DNA from: CAMYMQ01 sp963730305
Lineage (GTDB): Bacteria > Pseudomonadota > Alphaproteobacteria > Bin65
Assembly: GCA_963730305.1 (NCBI GenBank)
Contig: CAVSRB010000008.1
Span: 186,001-250,000 of the forward strand
DNA length: 64,000 bases
Direction of reading: 5' to 3'
This document shows positions 17,226 through 26,151 of this stretch, in pieces. Each line of letters starts with the position of its first letter. Within the stretch, counting starts at the first letter, position 1. Position numbers and translations under genes: made by a program. Under the pieces are notes generated by a model. That model searched no databases, was not told the DNA's origin, and saw only the letters and a program-made list of their open reading frames with translations.

Positions 17226-18506
17226 CTAACTCTTGGGCTTGACGGCGTCGACGATCACCTTCTGGCCTTCCTTCAGGCTGCCGTCGATGACCTGCGTCCG
17301 GCGACCGTCGGTGGCTCCGACGGTGACCTTGATCTCGACGGGCGCGCCGTCTTCCAGAACCCACAGGCTCCGCTTGGCGCTGTCCGCCGCGCGGGGACCG
17401 CTCGGCTTCCGGACGCGGGGCGGTCCGCGCCGGATCAGGCTGCCGATCAGGCCGCGGCTCGGGGTCTTGCTGTCGGCCGGAGGGGAGAAGCGCAGCGCAC
17501 CGTTGGGGACCAGCAGGGCCTGCTTGACCTGGTCGACCACGATCTCGGCGGTCGCGGTCATGCCCGGCCGCAGCAGCAACTCAGAATTATCGATGGTCAG
17601 GATCGCCTTGTAGGTCACCACGCCCTCGACCGTCTGCGAGGCGAAGCGGACGACGCTGATCTTGGCCGGGAAGCGCCGGTTGGGATAGGCATCGACGGTG
17701 AAGGTGGCGTTGTTGCCGTCGCGGACCTTGCCGACGTCGGCCTCGTCGATGTCGACCTCGAGCTGCATCTTCTTGAGGTCTTCGGCGAGCCGGAACAGCA
17801 CCGGCGCCTGCAGCGACGAAGCCACCGTCTGACCGGGCTCGACGTTTCGTTCGAGAACGATTCCATCGATCGGCGACCGGATGCTCGCCTTCTCGAGGCT
17901 GAGCGCGTCGATGGCGAGGTCCGACTGGGCGACCTTGATGTCGGCCTCGGCGCTGGCGATCGACGCCACCGCGCGATCATACGCCGCCTTCGCCGCTTCC
18001 AGGTTCTGCGCCGACGAAACCCCCCGCTCGGCCAGCGCCTTGGCCCGCTCGTACTTGCTCTGCAGCTCGTCGACGGTCGCCTGAGCCTCGGCCAGCTTGG
18101 CCTGCTTGGACGCCAGGGTCGCCTTGGCGTGTTCAACCTGTGCCTTGAGCTTGTCGGTATCGAGCACCGCGAGCGGCTGGCCCTTCTTGACCAGATCATT
18201 GGCCTCGACGTTGACCTTGCGGACGATGCCGGACAGCTCGCTCGACACCTCGACCTTGTTGATCGGCTGAATGGTGCCGGTCGCGGTAACCGTCACGGTC
18301 AGGTCGCCCCGGGTCACGGCGGCGGTGACATATCGGAGGTCGCCATTGGAAGTGCTGTCGAACAGAAGCAGGTAGCCCAGCACCAGCACGACGACGACCG
18401 CGACGCCGCCGACAACGTAGCGCCAGCGCCGTCGCCGCGCCCCGGTCGTGCCACCGACACCGAGGACGTCTTCGATCTGGGTTTCGTCAGAAGGTGTCGT
18501 TTCCAT
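17226..18506 (-). CDS. MacA/HlyD-type periplasmic adaptor subunit
   Basis: Membrane-fusion protein of 426 aa with one N-terminal membrane anchor (about residues 30-50), a lipoyl-like half domain (VEVSSELSGIVRKVNVEAND), a long coiled-coil hairpin at about 110-190 rich in Ala/Lys/Glu heptads, the second lipoyl half (IRSPIDGIVLERNVEPGQTV) and beta-barrel domains. It links the inner-membrane MacB complex to an outer-membrane channel. A Pro/Arg/Ser-rich insertion near residues 345-375 (PPRVRKPSGPRAAD) is unusual. It is the first gene of the adaptor-ATPase-permease operon. Confidence 0.92.
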   Translation of the reverse strand: METTPSDETQIEDVLGVGGTTGARRRRWRYVVGGVAVVVVLVLGYLLLFDSTSNGDLRYVTAAVTRGDLTVTVTATGTIQPINKVEVSSELSGIVRKVNVEANDLVKKGQPLAVLDTDKLKAQVEHAKATLASKQAKLAEAQATVDELQSKYERAKALAERGVSSAQNLEAAKAAYDRAVASIASAEADIKVAQSDLAIDALSLEKASIRSPIDGIVLERNVEPGQTVASSLQAPVLFRLAEDLKKMQLEVDIDEADVGKVRDGNNATFTVDAYPNRRFPAKISVVRFASQTVEGVVTYKAILTIDNSELLLRPGMTATAEIVVDQVKQALLVPNGALRFSPPADSKTPSRGLIGSLIRRGPPRVRKPSGPRAADSAKRSLWVLEDGAPVEIKVTVGATDGRRTQVIDGSLKEGQKVIVDAVKPKS

Positions 18507-18746
18507 GGAAGTCCCTGCGGGGTGCGGTCGTTTCTTGAAGTCCTATAGACCAGGTGGTCGCCGCGCAAATTGATCTAGAGCAGGCCCTCGTGGCATATCG
18601 AGGTGAGGGTGCGCACGAAGGACTTGGACCATAGACAAACACGCGCATGCTGACCGCCCCACTGTCGGCAGGACACTCTAAGCATCATACGCGATAAGAG
18701 AACCGTTCCGTCGCCGTGTTGCGGCTGCGAATAGCGGCCGACATTC

Positions 18747-18823
18747 TGGTGCGCCCGGCAGGACTCGAACCTGCGACCCCCGGATTAGGAATCCGATGCT
18801 CTATCCAGCTGAGCTACGGGCGC
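18747..18823 (-). tRNA. tRNA-Arg (anticodon CCU)
   Basis: On the minus strand the acceptor GCGCCCG (18817-18823) pairs with CGGGCGC, followed by discriminator A and an encoded CCA (18747-18749). The D arm TAGCTCAGCTGGATAGAGC, a 7-base anticodon loop TTCCTAA with CCT at its centre, and the T arm GTTCGAGTC are canonical. It reads AGG codons, which are rare in this GC-rich genome. No integrase or att-like repeat is seen around it. Confidence 0.96.
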
Positions 18824-19000
18824 CCGCGGCGGCGTCAGGGATACCAGATGGGTGGGCGAGCCGCCAGACGCAACGGCGGGGTGACCTGCCTCGCGTTCGG
18901 CGCGTCGACAGCGTCCGCCCCGCCGGATGCGCCGCTCTGCCGCGGCGCCCGGACGCCGTTGCCGCTCGCCGGTTTGCCGCCGGCCGGGTAGCATGTCGCC

Positions 19001-20407
19001 ATGCGCAGCACAGGCCGACACGCGTTCCGGGCAACCCTGGCCGCAATCCTGCTCCTCACGGGGCCGATGGCCGCGGGTGCGGCCGAGCCGCGGCCGACCG
19101 CACCGGTCGGCGCGGTGCTGGGCGGCGCGGCGAGCCGCGCCGACCGCTCGACCGACGCCTTCCGACTGCCGCCGCCGAAGCTCGACGCCGAGCTGCTCGC
19201 CCGCTTCTTCGCCGGCCAGCGGCTGTTCAACCTCGGCTGGGTCGCCGCGCCGTCGCCGCTGGTCGAGACCGACGGGCTCGGCCCGACCTTCAACCGGGTC
19301 GCCTGCGGCCGCTGCCACGAGCGCGACGGCCGCGGCCGGCCGCCGGTCGCGCCGGACGCGCCCATGCTGTCGATGCTGCTGCGCCTCGCCGTGCCCGGCA
19401 CGAACCGGCACGGCGGGCCGAAGCCGCACCCGGCCTATGGCGACCAGCTCCAGGACCACGCCATCCCCGGTGTCAAACCCGAGGGCCGCGCCGCGATCGC
19501 CTGGCGCGAGATCGCGGGCCGCTACGGCGACGGCACGCCCTATCGCCTGCGCGCGCCGCGCCTGGTCCTGAAGGACCTCGCCTTCGGGCCGCCCGGCCCG
19601 GGCCTGCGCCTGTCGGCCCGGGTCGCGCCGCAGCTGACCGGCATGGGCCTGCTCGCCGGCGTGCCGGCGAAGACGATCCTGGCCGGCGCCGACCCCGACG
19701 ACCGCGACCGCGACGGCATCTCCGGCCGGCCCAACCGGGTCTGGGACCGGGCGGCGCGGCGCACCGTGCTCGGCCGCTTCGGCTGGAAGGCCGGCCAGCC
19801 CTCGCTGGCGCAGCAAACCGCGCGGGCGCTGAGCGCCGACATGGGGCTGACCAGCCGGCTGTACCCGGCGCCGAACTGCCCGCCCGTCCAGACCGCGTGC
19901 CGCAAGGCCCCGTCCGGCGGCGACCCGGAGGTCTCCGACCGCCAGCGCGCCGATATCGTCTTCTACATCTCGCTGCTCGCCGTGCCGGAGCGGCGCGGCG
20001 CCGACACGGCGCCGGTGAAGCGGGGCGAAACGCTGTTCTCCGCGATCGGCTGCGCCGCCTGCCATCGGCCGACCCTGGCGACCGGCCCGAACAAGGTGCC
20101 CGCCCTGTCCAACCAGACAATCCACCCCTTCACCGACCTGCTGTTGCACGACATGGGGCGGGGGCTGGCCGACGGGTTCGCGGAGTACGCGGCCAGCGGG
20201 CGGGAGTGGCGCACGCCGCCACTGTGGGGGATCGGCCTGTTCCGCACCGTCAACGGCCACAATCTCTACCTGCACGACGGGCGGGCGCGGTCGCTGGCCG
20301 AAGCCATACTTTGGCATGGCGGCGAGGCCGAGCGGGCGCGCGAGCGCTTCCGCACCCTGCCGAAGGCGGACCGCGACGCGGTCATCGCCTTCCTCGAATC
20401 GCTGTAG
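19001..20407 (+). CDS. Di-heme oxidoreductase (c-type cytochrome, DHOR family)
   Basis: Exported c-type cytochrome of 468 aa. A Sec signal peptide (to about residue 28, ending AAGAAEP) is followed by two heme-attachment motifs, CGRCH near residue 104 and CAACH near residue 350, and the family sequence LSNQTIHPFTDLLLHDMG. This matches the di-heme 'thiol oxidoreductase' family related to bacterial di-heme peroxidases, commonly found with imelysin-type iron uptake genes, none of which are seen here. It stands alone after the tRNA and converges on the aminopeptidase gene. Physiological electron donor and acceptor are unknown. Confidence 0.87.
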   Translation: MRSTGRHAFRATLAAILLLTGPMAAGAAEPRPTAPVGAVLGGAASRADRSTDAFRLPPPKLDAELLARFFAGQRLFNLGWVAAPSPLVETDGLGPTFNRVACGRCHERDGRGRPPVAPDAPMLSMLLRLAVPGTNRHGGPKPHPAYGDQLQDHAIPGVKPEGRAAIAWREIAGRYGDGTPYRLRAPRLVLKDLAFGPPGPGLRLSARVAPQLTGMGLLAGVPAKTILAGADPDDRDRDGISGRPNRVWDRAARRTVLGRFGWKAGQPSLAQQTARALSADMGLTSRLYPAPNCPPVQTACRKAPSGGDPEVSDRQRADIVFYISLLAVPERRGADTAPVKRGETLFSAIGCAACHRPTLATGPNKVPALSNQTIHPFTDLLLHDMGRGLADGFAEYAASGREWRTPPLWGIGLFRTVNGHNLYLHDGRARSLAEAILWHGGEAERARERFRTLPKADRDAVIAFLESL

Positions 20408-20426
20408 CGAGCGTCGTGAACGTGGC

Positions 20427-21383
20427 CTAGACGGCCACCAGCGTCTTGAACCGGTCGGTCGCCGCGAGGAGCGCCTTGCGGATGCCCGGCTCCATCGCCG
20501 AATGGCCCGCGTCCGGGATGATGCAATAGTCCGCTTCCGGCCAGGCGCGGGCGAGCGCATCGGCGGTCATGATCGGGCAGACGATGTCGTAGCGCCCCTG
20601 GACGATCGTGCACGGCAGGTGGCGGATCTTCTTGACGTCGGCGAGCAGCCGGCCGGAGTCGGCGAACATGCCGTGGCGGAAGTAGTGCGCCTCGATCCGC
20701 GCCAGGCCGAGCGCCATGCGGTCCTGCTGGAAGGCCGACACCGTCTCGGCGCTGGGCAGCAGGGTAGAACAAGCGCCTTCGTAGGCGCTCCAAGACCGCG
20801 CCGCCGGCAGGTGGATCGCCGGGTCGGGGTCGACCAGCCGCGCGTAATAGCTCTCCAGCACGTCGCCCCGCTCCGCCTCGGGCAGGAACTCGATGAAGTT
20901 TCGGTGCGCCTCGGGGAAGATGCGGCGCATGCCGTGCAGGAACCAGGCGATCTCCTCGGGGTCGCACAGGAAGATGCCGCGCAGGACGAAGCCGAGGCTG
21001 TGCTCCGGGTGCGCCTCGCCATAGGCCAGCGCGAGCGTGCTGCCCCACGAGCCGCCGAACAGGAACCAGCGGTCGATGCCGAGGCGCCGGCGCAGCGTCT
21101 CCATATCGGCGATCAGGTGATCGGTGGTGTTGGCCTCGATCCCGCCCAGCGGGGTCGAGCGGCCGGCGCCGCGCTGGTCGAACAGCACGATGCGGTAGTG
21201 GGCGGGGTCGAAATAGCGCCGGTGGGTCGGTGCACAGCCGGCGCCGGGCCCGCCGTGGACGAAGACGACCGGGACGCCGGCGGGGTTGCCGCACTGCTCC
21301 CAATACATGCGGTGCCCGCTGTCGAGATCGAGAAAGCCCGACTCATAGGCCTCGATCGACGGGTAGAGGTCGACGCGCGTCAT
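20427..21383 (-). CDS. pip: Proline iminopeptidase (prolyl aminopeptidase)
   Basis: Alpha/beta hydrolase of 318 aa, the usual family length, removing N-terminal proline from peptides. Seen: the oxyanion segment VVFVHGGPGAG near residue 40, the LFDQRGAGRSTP motif, the nucleophile elbow GGSWGSTLALAYG near 109, the acid region QGRYDIVCP and the catalytic His in DAGHSAME. These motifs are diagnostic for the S33 prolyl aminopeptidases. It converges with the di-heme oxidoreductase gene (19 bp) and is divergent from the nuclease-like gene. Confidence 0.93.
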   Translation of the reverse strand: MTRVDLYPSIEAYESGFLDLDSGHRMYWEQCGNPAGVPVVFVHGGPGAGCAPTHRRYFDPAHYRIVLFDQRGAGRSTPLGGIEANTTDHLIADMETLRRRLGIDRWFLFGGSWGSTLALAYGEAHPEHSLGFVLRGIFLCDPEEIAWFLHGMRRIFPEAHRNFIEFLPEAERGDVLESYYARLVDPDPAIHLPAARSWSAYEGACSTLLPSAETVSAFQQDRMALGLARIEAHYFRHGMFADSGRLLADVKKIRHLPCTIVQGRYDIVCPIMTADALARAWPEADYCIIPDAGHSAMEPGIRKALLAATDRFKTLVAV

Positions 21384-21480
21384 TCCGTTCCATCTTCATG
21401 CGTCGCGCCCGGCATGCTTGACACGCGCGCCGGGCGCGGAACCATCTGTTTGATAGCGCAGGACCGCACGAGCGTCACCC

Positions 21481-22293
21481 ATGACTGTGAAACAGGCTGC
21501 ATTGCTGGTTTGCGCGGCCGCGCTGCTCGGCGCCGCCGCGCCGCCGTTCGATACCGCGGGGCTGAAACGCCTCGCCACCGTCCAGGCGGTGACACCGTCG
21601 GACGGCACCGCCTTCACGCTGCCCGACGGCCGCCGGGGGCGGCTGGCCGGCGTGATCGCGCCGCGGCTGGCGCCGCCGGGCGCGCGATACAAGAGCGAGC
21701 CGCTGGCGGCGAAGGCGAAGGCGGCCTTCGCCCGCCTGGTCGCGGGCGGCCGCGTCACCCTGTGGGCCTACCCGGCCCCGCACCGGCTCGACCGCTACGG
21801 CCGGATCGTCGCCCACCTGTGGGCCGAACCGGGCGGCTGGGTCCAGGGGCGGCTGCTGTCGCTGGGCATGGTGCGGGTGCGGACGCGGGCCGACGACCGC
21901 GCGCTGGCCAAGGAAATGCTGGCGCTCGAAACGCAGGCGCGGGAGGCCAAGCGGGGGCTTTGGGCGAACGCCCACTATCGCGTGCGCAGCGATACCGAGG
22001 CCACGGCCGGGTCGTTCCAGCTGGTCGAGGGCCGGGTGCTCTCGGTGTCCGAGCGCTGGCGCTACGCCTACCTGAACTTCGGCCGCTCGTGGCGGCGCGA
22101 CTTCACCGTCATCCTCGACCGCAAGGCCCGGCGGCTGTTCCGCGCCGCCGGGATCAAGCTGCCGGCGCTGAAGGACGCCCGGGTGCGGGTGCGCGGCTGG
22201 ATCCAGGACCGCAACGGGCCGATGATCGCGGTCACCCATCCCGAGCAGATCGAGCGGCTGCCGCCGCGGCCGCCCGGACCACGCCGTCCATGA
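21481..22293 (+). CDS. Exported thermonuclease-like protein (SNase fold)
   Basis: A 270-aa protein with a signal peptide (to about residue 20, ending LLGAAA) and a staphylococcal-nuclease-like fold: RRGRLAGVIAPRLAPPG replaces the usual 'LxGIDAPE' stretch, and LDRYGRIVAHLW and SLGMVRVR follow the family order. The canonical acidic active-site residues in the first motif are not preserved, so catalysis is doubtful. A C-terminal extension (from about 180) resembles a second OB-type domain. Its last 62 bases overlap the convergent molybdenum-carrier-like gene. Confidence 0.75.
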   Translation: MTVKQAALLVCAAALLGAAAPPFDTAGLKRLATVQAVTPSDGTAFTLPDGRRGRLAGVIAPRLAPPGARYKSEPLAAKAKAAFARLVAGGRVTLWAYPAPHRLDRYGRIVAHLWAEPGGWVQGRLLSLGMVRVRTRADDRALAKEMLALETQAREAKRGLWANAHYRVRSDTEATAGSFQLVEGRVLSVSERWRYAYLNFGRSWRRDFTVILDRKARRLFRAAGIKLPALKDARVRVRGWIQDRNGPMIAVTHPEQIERLPPRPPGPRRP

Positions 22294-22729
22294 ACGCACG
22301 CGCCGGCGCGTAGACGCCGGAGACGCTGCTGGCACGGGGACCCGCCACGTTGAGGATGCGGACGCCGTGCGCCGCCGCCCAGTCGACGACCGCCGCGGGC
22401 GCGGCCTCGGTCGGATCGAGCAGCAGGAGCGGCTTGCCGAGTTGGTCGGCATGACGCGCGGCAAGCCCGGTGCCGTCCGGCAGGCCGGCGACCGAACCGC
22501 CGGGCACGAGGATCAGGGTGCCGTCGGCGTCGGCGACGTTGCGCCGGGTCCGTTCGGCCGGATCGCCCGCACCGGTCTCCTGCAGCGGATAGCGGTCGGG
22601 GATCGGACCATCCTCGGCCCGGCGCCCGCGCGGGCACCAGCCGCCGCAAGGGAAGCCGGCCGCCAGTGCGGCGTCGAGCGCCGCGCGGTCGACCCCGGTC
22701 TGCCCGCCGCTGACGATCTTTTCGATCAT
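22232..22729 (-). CDS. Putative molybdenum carrier / LOG-like Rossmann protein
   Basis: A 165-aa protein beginning MIEKIVSGGQTGVDRAALDA, with GGWCPRGRRAEDGPIP, ADGTLILVPG and GKPLLLLD, the signature order of the 'putative molybdenum carrier' family, which shares the Rossmann-like fold of LOG/DprA proteins. The name comes from a structure-based proposal; real function is uncertain. The C-terminal 30 residues are Ala-rich and overlap the convergent nuclease-like gene by 62 bp. Confidence 0.82.
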   Translation of the reverse strand: MIEKIVSGGQTGVDRAALDAALAAGFPCGGWCPRGRRAEDGPIPDRYPLQETGAGDPAERTRRNVADADGTLILVPGGSVAGLPDGTGLAARHADQLGKPLLLLDPTEAAPAAVVDWAAAHGVRILNVAGPRASSVSGVYAPARAFMDGVVRAAAAAAARSARDG

Positions 22730-22825
22730 GCCGAGCCCCCAGATCGAAAAATCATACTCCGGATACGACGCGGGCCGCGTCGGCGGACGCGGCCCGTTCG
22801 GTTCTCATGGATTGGCGCCGGCGCG

Positions 22826-23323
22826 TCAGGCGGCCTTCAGCACCTTCTCCAGCCGCTCGACCGCGGTGTCCTCGTCGATGCGCTCGATCGCCGCGAACTC
22901 GCGGACCAGGCGCTCGAAGGCGGCCTGGTAAATCTGACGCTCGGAATAGGACTGGTCCGGCTGGCCGGCGTTGCGGTGCAGGTCGCGCACGACCTCGGCG
23001 ATCGAGACCGGATCGCCCGAATTGATCTTCGCTTCGTACTCCTGCGCCCGCCGGCTCCACATGGTCCGCTTGACGCGCGAGCGGCCCTTGAGGGTCTTCA
23101 GCGCATTGTCCATGACCTTGCGGCTCGACAGCCGGCGCAGGCCCGAGGTCTTGGCCTTGGTCACCGGGACGCGCAGGGTCATCTTCTCTTTGGCGAACTC
23201 GACGACGAACAGCTGCAGTTCCTGGCCGGCGATCTCCTGCGTCTCGACGCCCTTGATCTGCCCCACGCCATGCGTCGGGTACACGACGAAATCGCCGGAT
23301 TTGAAGTCCTTTTCGGCAGTCAT
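22826..23323 (-). CDS. CarD family transcriptional regulator
   Basis: RNA-polymerase-interacting regulator of 165 aa. The N-terminal RID domain (GDFVVYPTHGVGQIKGVE) contacts the polymerase beta subunit, and the C-terminal helical domain (from about residue 65, including TMWSRRAQEYEAKINSGD) contacts promoter DNA near the -10. ATG 23323 has AAGGAG seven bases upstream, better than an upstream in-frame GTG at 23341. CarD stabilises open complexes, often at rRNA promoters. In alphaproteobacteria it is commonly near fdxA, as here. Confidence 0.95.
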   Translation of the reverse strand: MTAEKDFKSGDFVVYPTHGVGQIKGVETQEIAGQELQLFVVEFAKEKMTLRVPVTKAKTSGLRRLSSRKVMDNALKTLKGRSRVKRTMWSRRAQEYEAKINSGDPVSIAEVVRDLHRNAGQPDQSYSERQIYQAAFERLVREFAAIERIDEDTAVERLEKVLKAA

Positions 23324-23758
23324 TCCCACTCCTTGTGCCACTCACTCGCCATATGCGGACGACCCGGGATCTCGATCGATCCGGCCATCTCGCTGTTCTT
23401 GCGGCCGCCGCACAGCGCCGTTTGCATTGGCGTCAAGCCTAGCGTCTCGGCTGATCCCCTGAATCAGCCGGTCCGAAGTCGGCTTGTCGTGATCGCTACG
23501 GCACTCTTATGCCCAATGGCGGCCGAACCGGTTGCCTCTCCAAACCCTTGGACACATTCTGCCCACTCCAGATTGCTTGGACGCAATCCGGCAACGGGGG
23601 ATGTATCGCGCGTTTCAGAGAATTGTAATATAACACGGAAAACGCAAAATTGGTAGCGTTTTCAGAAAATTAACGGTGCCGATACGAAAACGCGCCGGCC
23701 GAGGCGGCCAGCGCGTGAATTCGTCGGGAATGCTGGGTCCCGGGGCCTTGCGAAGAGC
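23324..23758. other. 435-bp intergenic region upstream of carD
   Basis: No gene is visible. It holds an AT-rich stretch (about 23620-23690) with a perfect 8-bp inverted repeat GAAAACGC / GCGTTTTC at 23638-23645 and 23656-23663 (10-bp spacer), the fdxA terminator at 23687-23715, and probably the carD promoter. The 11-mer CGGAAAACGCA at 23636-23646 recurs at 24185-24195, upstream of fdxA. Confidence 0.6.
23687..23715 (-). terminator. Rho-independent terminator of fdxA
   Basis: On the minus strand CGCGC (23711-23715) and GCGCG (23691-23695) close a stem with GGCCG/CGGCC inside and one internal mismatch, followed by TTTT (23687-23690). It lies 44 bp after the fdxA stop. Confidence 0.7.
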
Positions 23759-24094
23759 CTACCGGGACGCCGGATTCGGGCTGAAGTGCTCGTCGAACTT
23801 GTTCTTGACGTCCTTCCACTGGTCGGCGTCCGCCGGCGTGTCGCCCTTGCGGTTGATGTTCGGCCACTTCTCGGAATACTCGCGGCCCAGCTCGACCCAC
23901 TTCTCGACGTCGCCGTCGGTGTCGGGCACGATCGCCTCGGCGGGGCATTCCGGCTCGCACACACCGCAGTCGATGCACTCGTCGGGGTGAATGACCAGCA
24001 TATTCTCGCCTTCATAGAAGCAGTCGACCGGACAGACTTCGACGCAGTCCTGGTACTTACACTTGATGCAGGCGTCCAACACGACGTAAGTCAT
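23759..24094 (-). CDS. fdxA: 7Fe ferredoxin
   Basis: Low-potential electron carrier of 111 aa. The cysteine pattern C9, C17, C21, C25 plus C40-x2-C43-x2-C46-x3-C50-P is that of the Azotobacter FdI-type [3Fe-4S][4Fe-4S] ferredoxins, with an extra Cys at 12. The C-terminal half (KWVELGREYSEKWPNINRKG) is the usual FdxA tail. The neighbourhood carD - fdxA - S4 protein - helicase is a common alphaproteobacterial block, here interrupted by three genes. Confidence 0.96.
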   Translation of the reverse strand: MTYVVLDACIKCKYQDCVEVCPVDCFYEGENMLVIHPDECIDCGVCEPECPAEAIVPDTDGDVEKWVELGREYSEKWPNINRKGDTPADADQWKDVKNKFDEHFSPNPASR

Positions 24095-24233
24095 TCGTTA
24101 CTCCCATTCGCAGCCGGCCCGACCACCGCGCACCCGGAACGGACCTCTAACCGATTCGTCTCCCGCCTCTGGCGACGGCTTGCGCGGAAAACGCAGTAGG
24201 GCCAAATAATCCGCCCACTGCGTGGACGCAAGC

Positions 24234-24713
24234 CTATTTATCGCCCTCCTGCCCTGCGGCGTCGGCGAGGCCGAGACGCTCCAGAGCACGCTTGCGCGCA
24301 CCGCCGCTGCGGTGATCGGGAACATAGAGCAGCCCCGTGATACGCCGCAAGAGATTGGCCTCGAAGTCGTCGGCGACGCCGTCGGCGTAGACCACTTCCC
24401 ACAGCATCTCGATGATCTCGACCCGCCCGTCCTCGTCGTAGGCGTCCTTGACGATCCGGGCGAACGACCAGACGTCGGTCGCCTCGCGGGCCTGCGCTTC
24501 GGCTTCGGAAAGGACGGCTTCGACATGGTCCTCGGGCACCCCAAGCCGCTCGACCAGCAGCCGGCGGATCGCCGTGTACTCGACGGCGTCAAAGTGGCCG
24601 TCGATCAGCCCCGCCTCGATCAGGAGGGCGGCGGCGGCGAGCTGGCGATCGTCGCCGCGCTGCAGCGGTGCGCCGCCGGGGTTGCGAATCAGGTGGAGTA
24701 GCCGATCGATCAT
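24234..24713 (-). CDS. TerB-like acidic protein
   Basis: A 159-aa, all-helical, acidic protein. Repeated acidic turns in LLIEAGLIDGHFDAVE and IVKDAYDEDGRVEIIEM, and the later YADGVADDFEANLL, match the TerB-like family, whose members bind divalent metal through paired acidic loops. A link to membrane stress or metal handling is known for the family but not demonstrated. It sits upstream of fdxA on the same strand with a 139-bp gap and is divergent from the methyltransferase gene. Confidence 0.82.
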   Translation of the reverse strand: MIDRLLHLIRNPGGAPLQRGDDRQLAAAALLIEAGLIDGHFDAVEYTAIRRLLVERLGVPEDHVEAVLSEAEAQAREATDVWSFARIVKDAYDEDGRVEIIEMLWEVVYADGVADDFEANLLRRITGLLYVPDHRSGGARKRALERLGLADAAGQEGDK

Positions 24714-24788
24714 TTCTGCTCTATTTGGAGCCCGACGCCGGATGCAGTGTCATGCGAACGACGACCCGGCCGGCCCAAGGATGATTTG

Positions 24789-25406
24789 ATGCCCCAAACG
24801 CCCGATGACAAGCGCTTTGCGCCCGCCGCCGCGCGCAACCGCGATGCGATCGCCGAGGTGCTCGCCCGCATCCTGCCCGCCGAGGGGCTCGTCCTCGAGG
24901 TCGCCAGCGGCACGGGCGAACACGTCGTCTGGTTCGCCGAGCACTTCCCCGACCTGGTCTGGCAGCCGAGCGACCCCAGCCCGGCCGCGCGCCGCAGCAT
25001 CGCCGCGTGGACCGACCATGCCGGCCGCGACAACATCCGCCCGCCGCTCGACCTGTCGGCCGACGGGATCGACTGGCCGATCGCGGCGGCCGACGCGGTG
25101 TTGTGCATCAACATGGTCCATATCTCGCCGTGGGCGGCGACCGAGGGGCTGCTCACGGGCGCGGTGCGCCTGCTGCCGCCGGGCGGACCGCTCTACCTCT
25201 ACGGCCCCTACAAGCGCGACGGCGCTCACACCGCCCCCTCGAACGCCGATTTCGACGAGAGCCTGCGGGCGCGCGATCCGGACTGGGGCGTGCGCGACAT
25301 GGAGACGGTGATCGCGGCGGCCGAGTCCGCCGGCCTGATCTTCGAGGAAGCCGTGCCGATGCCGGCCAACAACTTCTCGCTCATCCTCCGGCGCGCTCCG
25401 CGCTGA
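24789..25406 (+). CDS. DUF938 family SAM-dependent methyltransferase
   Basis: A 205-aa protein with the SAM-binding motif VLEVASGTGEHVVWFAEHF near residue 35 and the DUF938 marks FAPAAARNRDAI at the start and CINMVHISPW in the middle. ATG 24789 is preferred because the family begins at KRFAPAAARN; an earlier in-frame start would add a charged, unconserved 14-residue extension. Substrate unknown. Its 3' end overlaps the convergent terC-like gene by 26 bp. Confidence 0.88.
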   Translation: MPQTPDDKRFAPAAARNRDAIAEVLARILPAEGLVLEVASGTGEHVVWFAEHFPDLVWQPSDPSPAARRSIAAWTDHAGRDNIRPPLDLSADGIDWPIAAADAVLCINMVHISPWAATEGLLTGAVRLLPPGGPLYLYGPYKRDGAHTAPSNADFDESLRARDPDWGVRDMETVIAAAESAGLIFEEAVPMPANNFSLILRRAPR

Positions 25407-26115
25407 GCCGGCGTCGGCGGCGGCGGACCAGCAGGTTCAGCCCCTCGACCAGGCACGAGAAGGCCATCGCGAAGTAGATGTAGCCCTTGGGGATGTGGAA
25501 GCCGACGCCCTCGGCGACCAGCATCACGCCGATCATCACCAGGAAGGACAGCGCCAGCATCTTGATCGTCGGGTGCTCGGCGACGAAGCGGCTGACCGGC
25601 CCGGCGGCGGCGAGCATGACCGCCATCGCCAGCACGATCGCCGCGACCATCACCTCGATATGCTGCGCCATGCCGACCGCGGTGATGACCGAATCGAAGG
25701 AAAAGACGATGTCGAGCAGGCCGATCTGGACGGCGACCGCGAGCATGCTGCCGCCCGCCGACCGGGGCGCTTCCTCGCCGCCCTCCTCGACCGTGTGATG
25801 GATCTCGAAGGTCGCCTTGGCGATCAGGAACAGGCCGCCGGCCATCAGCACGACGTCGCGGATCGAGATCGCCTCGCCCAGGGCGACGAACAGCGGGCGG
25901 GTCAGCCCCATCAGCCAGGTCAGCGCGAACAAGAGGGCAAGCCGCGTGACCAGGGCGATGATCAGGCCCAGCCGGCGCGCGGCCGGCTGCTCGTGCTCGG
26001 GCAGGCGGCCCGACAGCACCGCGATGACGACGAGGTTGTCGATGCCGAGCACGATCTCGAGCGCGGTCAGGGTGACCAGGCTGATCCAAATGTCGGGATT
26101 GGCGATCCAGTCCAT
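25381..26115 (-). CDS. TerC family integral membrane protein
   Basis: A 244-aa polytopic protein with about seven hydrophobic segments. The conserved acidic intramembrane motifs are present: ALEIVLGIDNLVVIAVLSG near residue 18 and GLLDIVFSFDSVITAVGM near residue 130. TerC-family proteins are implicated in metal (manganese) efflux or metallation of exported enzymes; the tellurite link is historical. Its TerB-like neighbour 1.4 kb away suggests a shared metal-related context. Confidence 0.92.
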   Translation of the reverse strand: MDWIANPDIWISLVTLTALEIVLGIDNLVVIAVLSGRLPEHEQPAARRLGLIIALVTRLALLFALTWLMGLTRPLFVALGEAISIRDVVLMAGGLFLIAKATFEIHHTVEEGGEEAPRSAGGSMLAVAVQIGLLDIVFSFDSVITAVGMAQHIEVMVAAIVLAMAVMLAAAGPVSRFVAEHPTIKMLALSFLVMIGVMLVAEGVGFHIPKGYIYFAMAFSCLVEGLNLLVRRRRRRLSAERAGG

Positions 26116-26151
26116 GGCGCGGCAACAGTCTTTTAGCGGGGTAAGCGGGGG

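Noticed and set aside
18747..18823. tRNA-Arg as an integration site for a mobile element
   Set aside because: No integrase, no repeat of the tRNA 3' end and no change in composition on either side.
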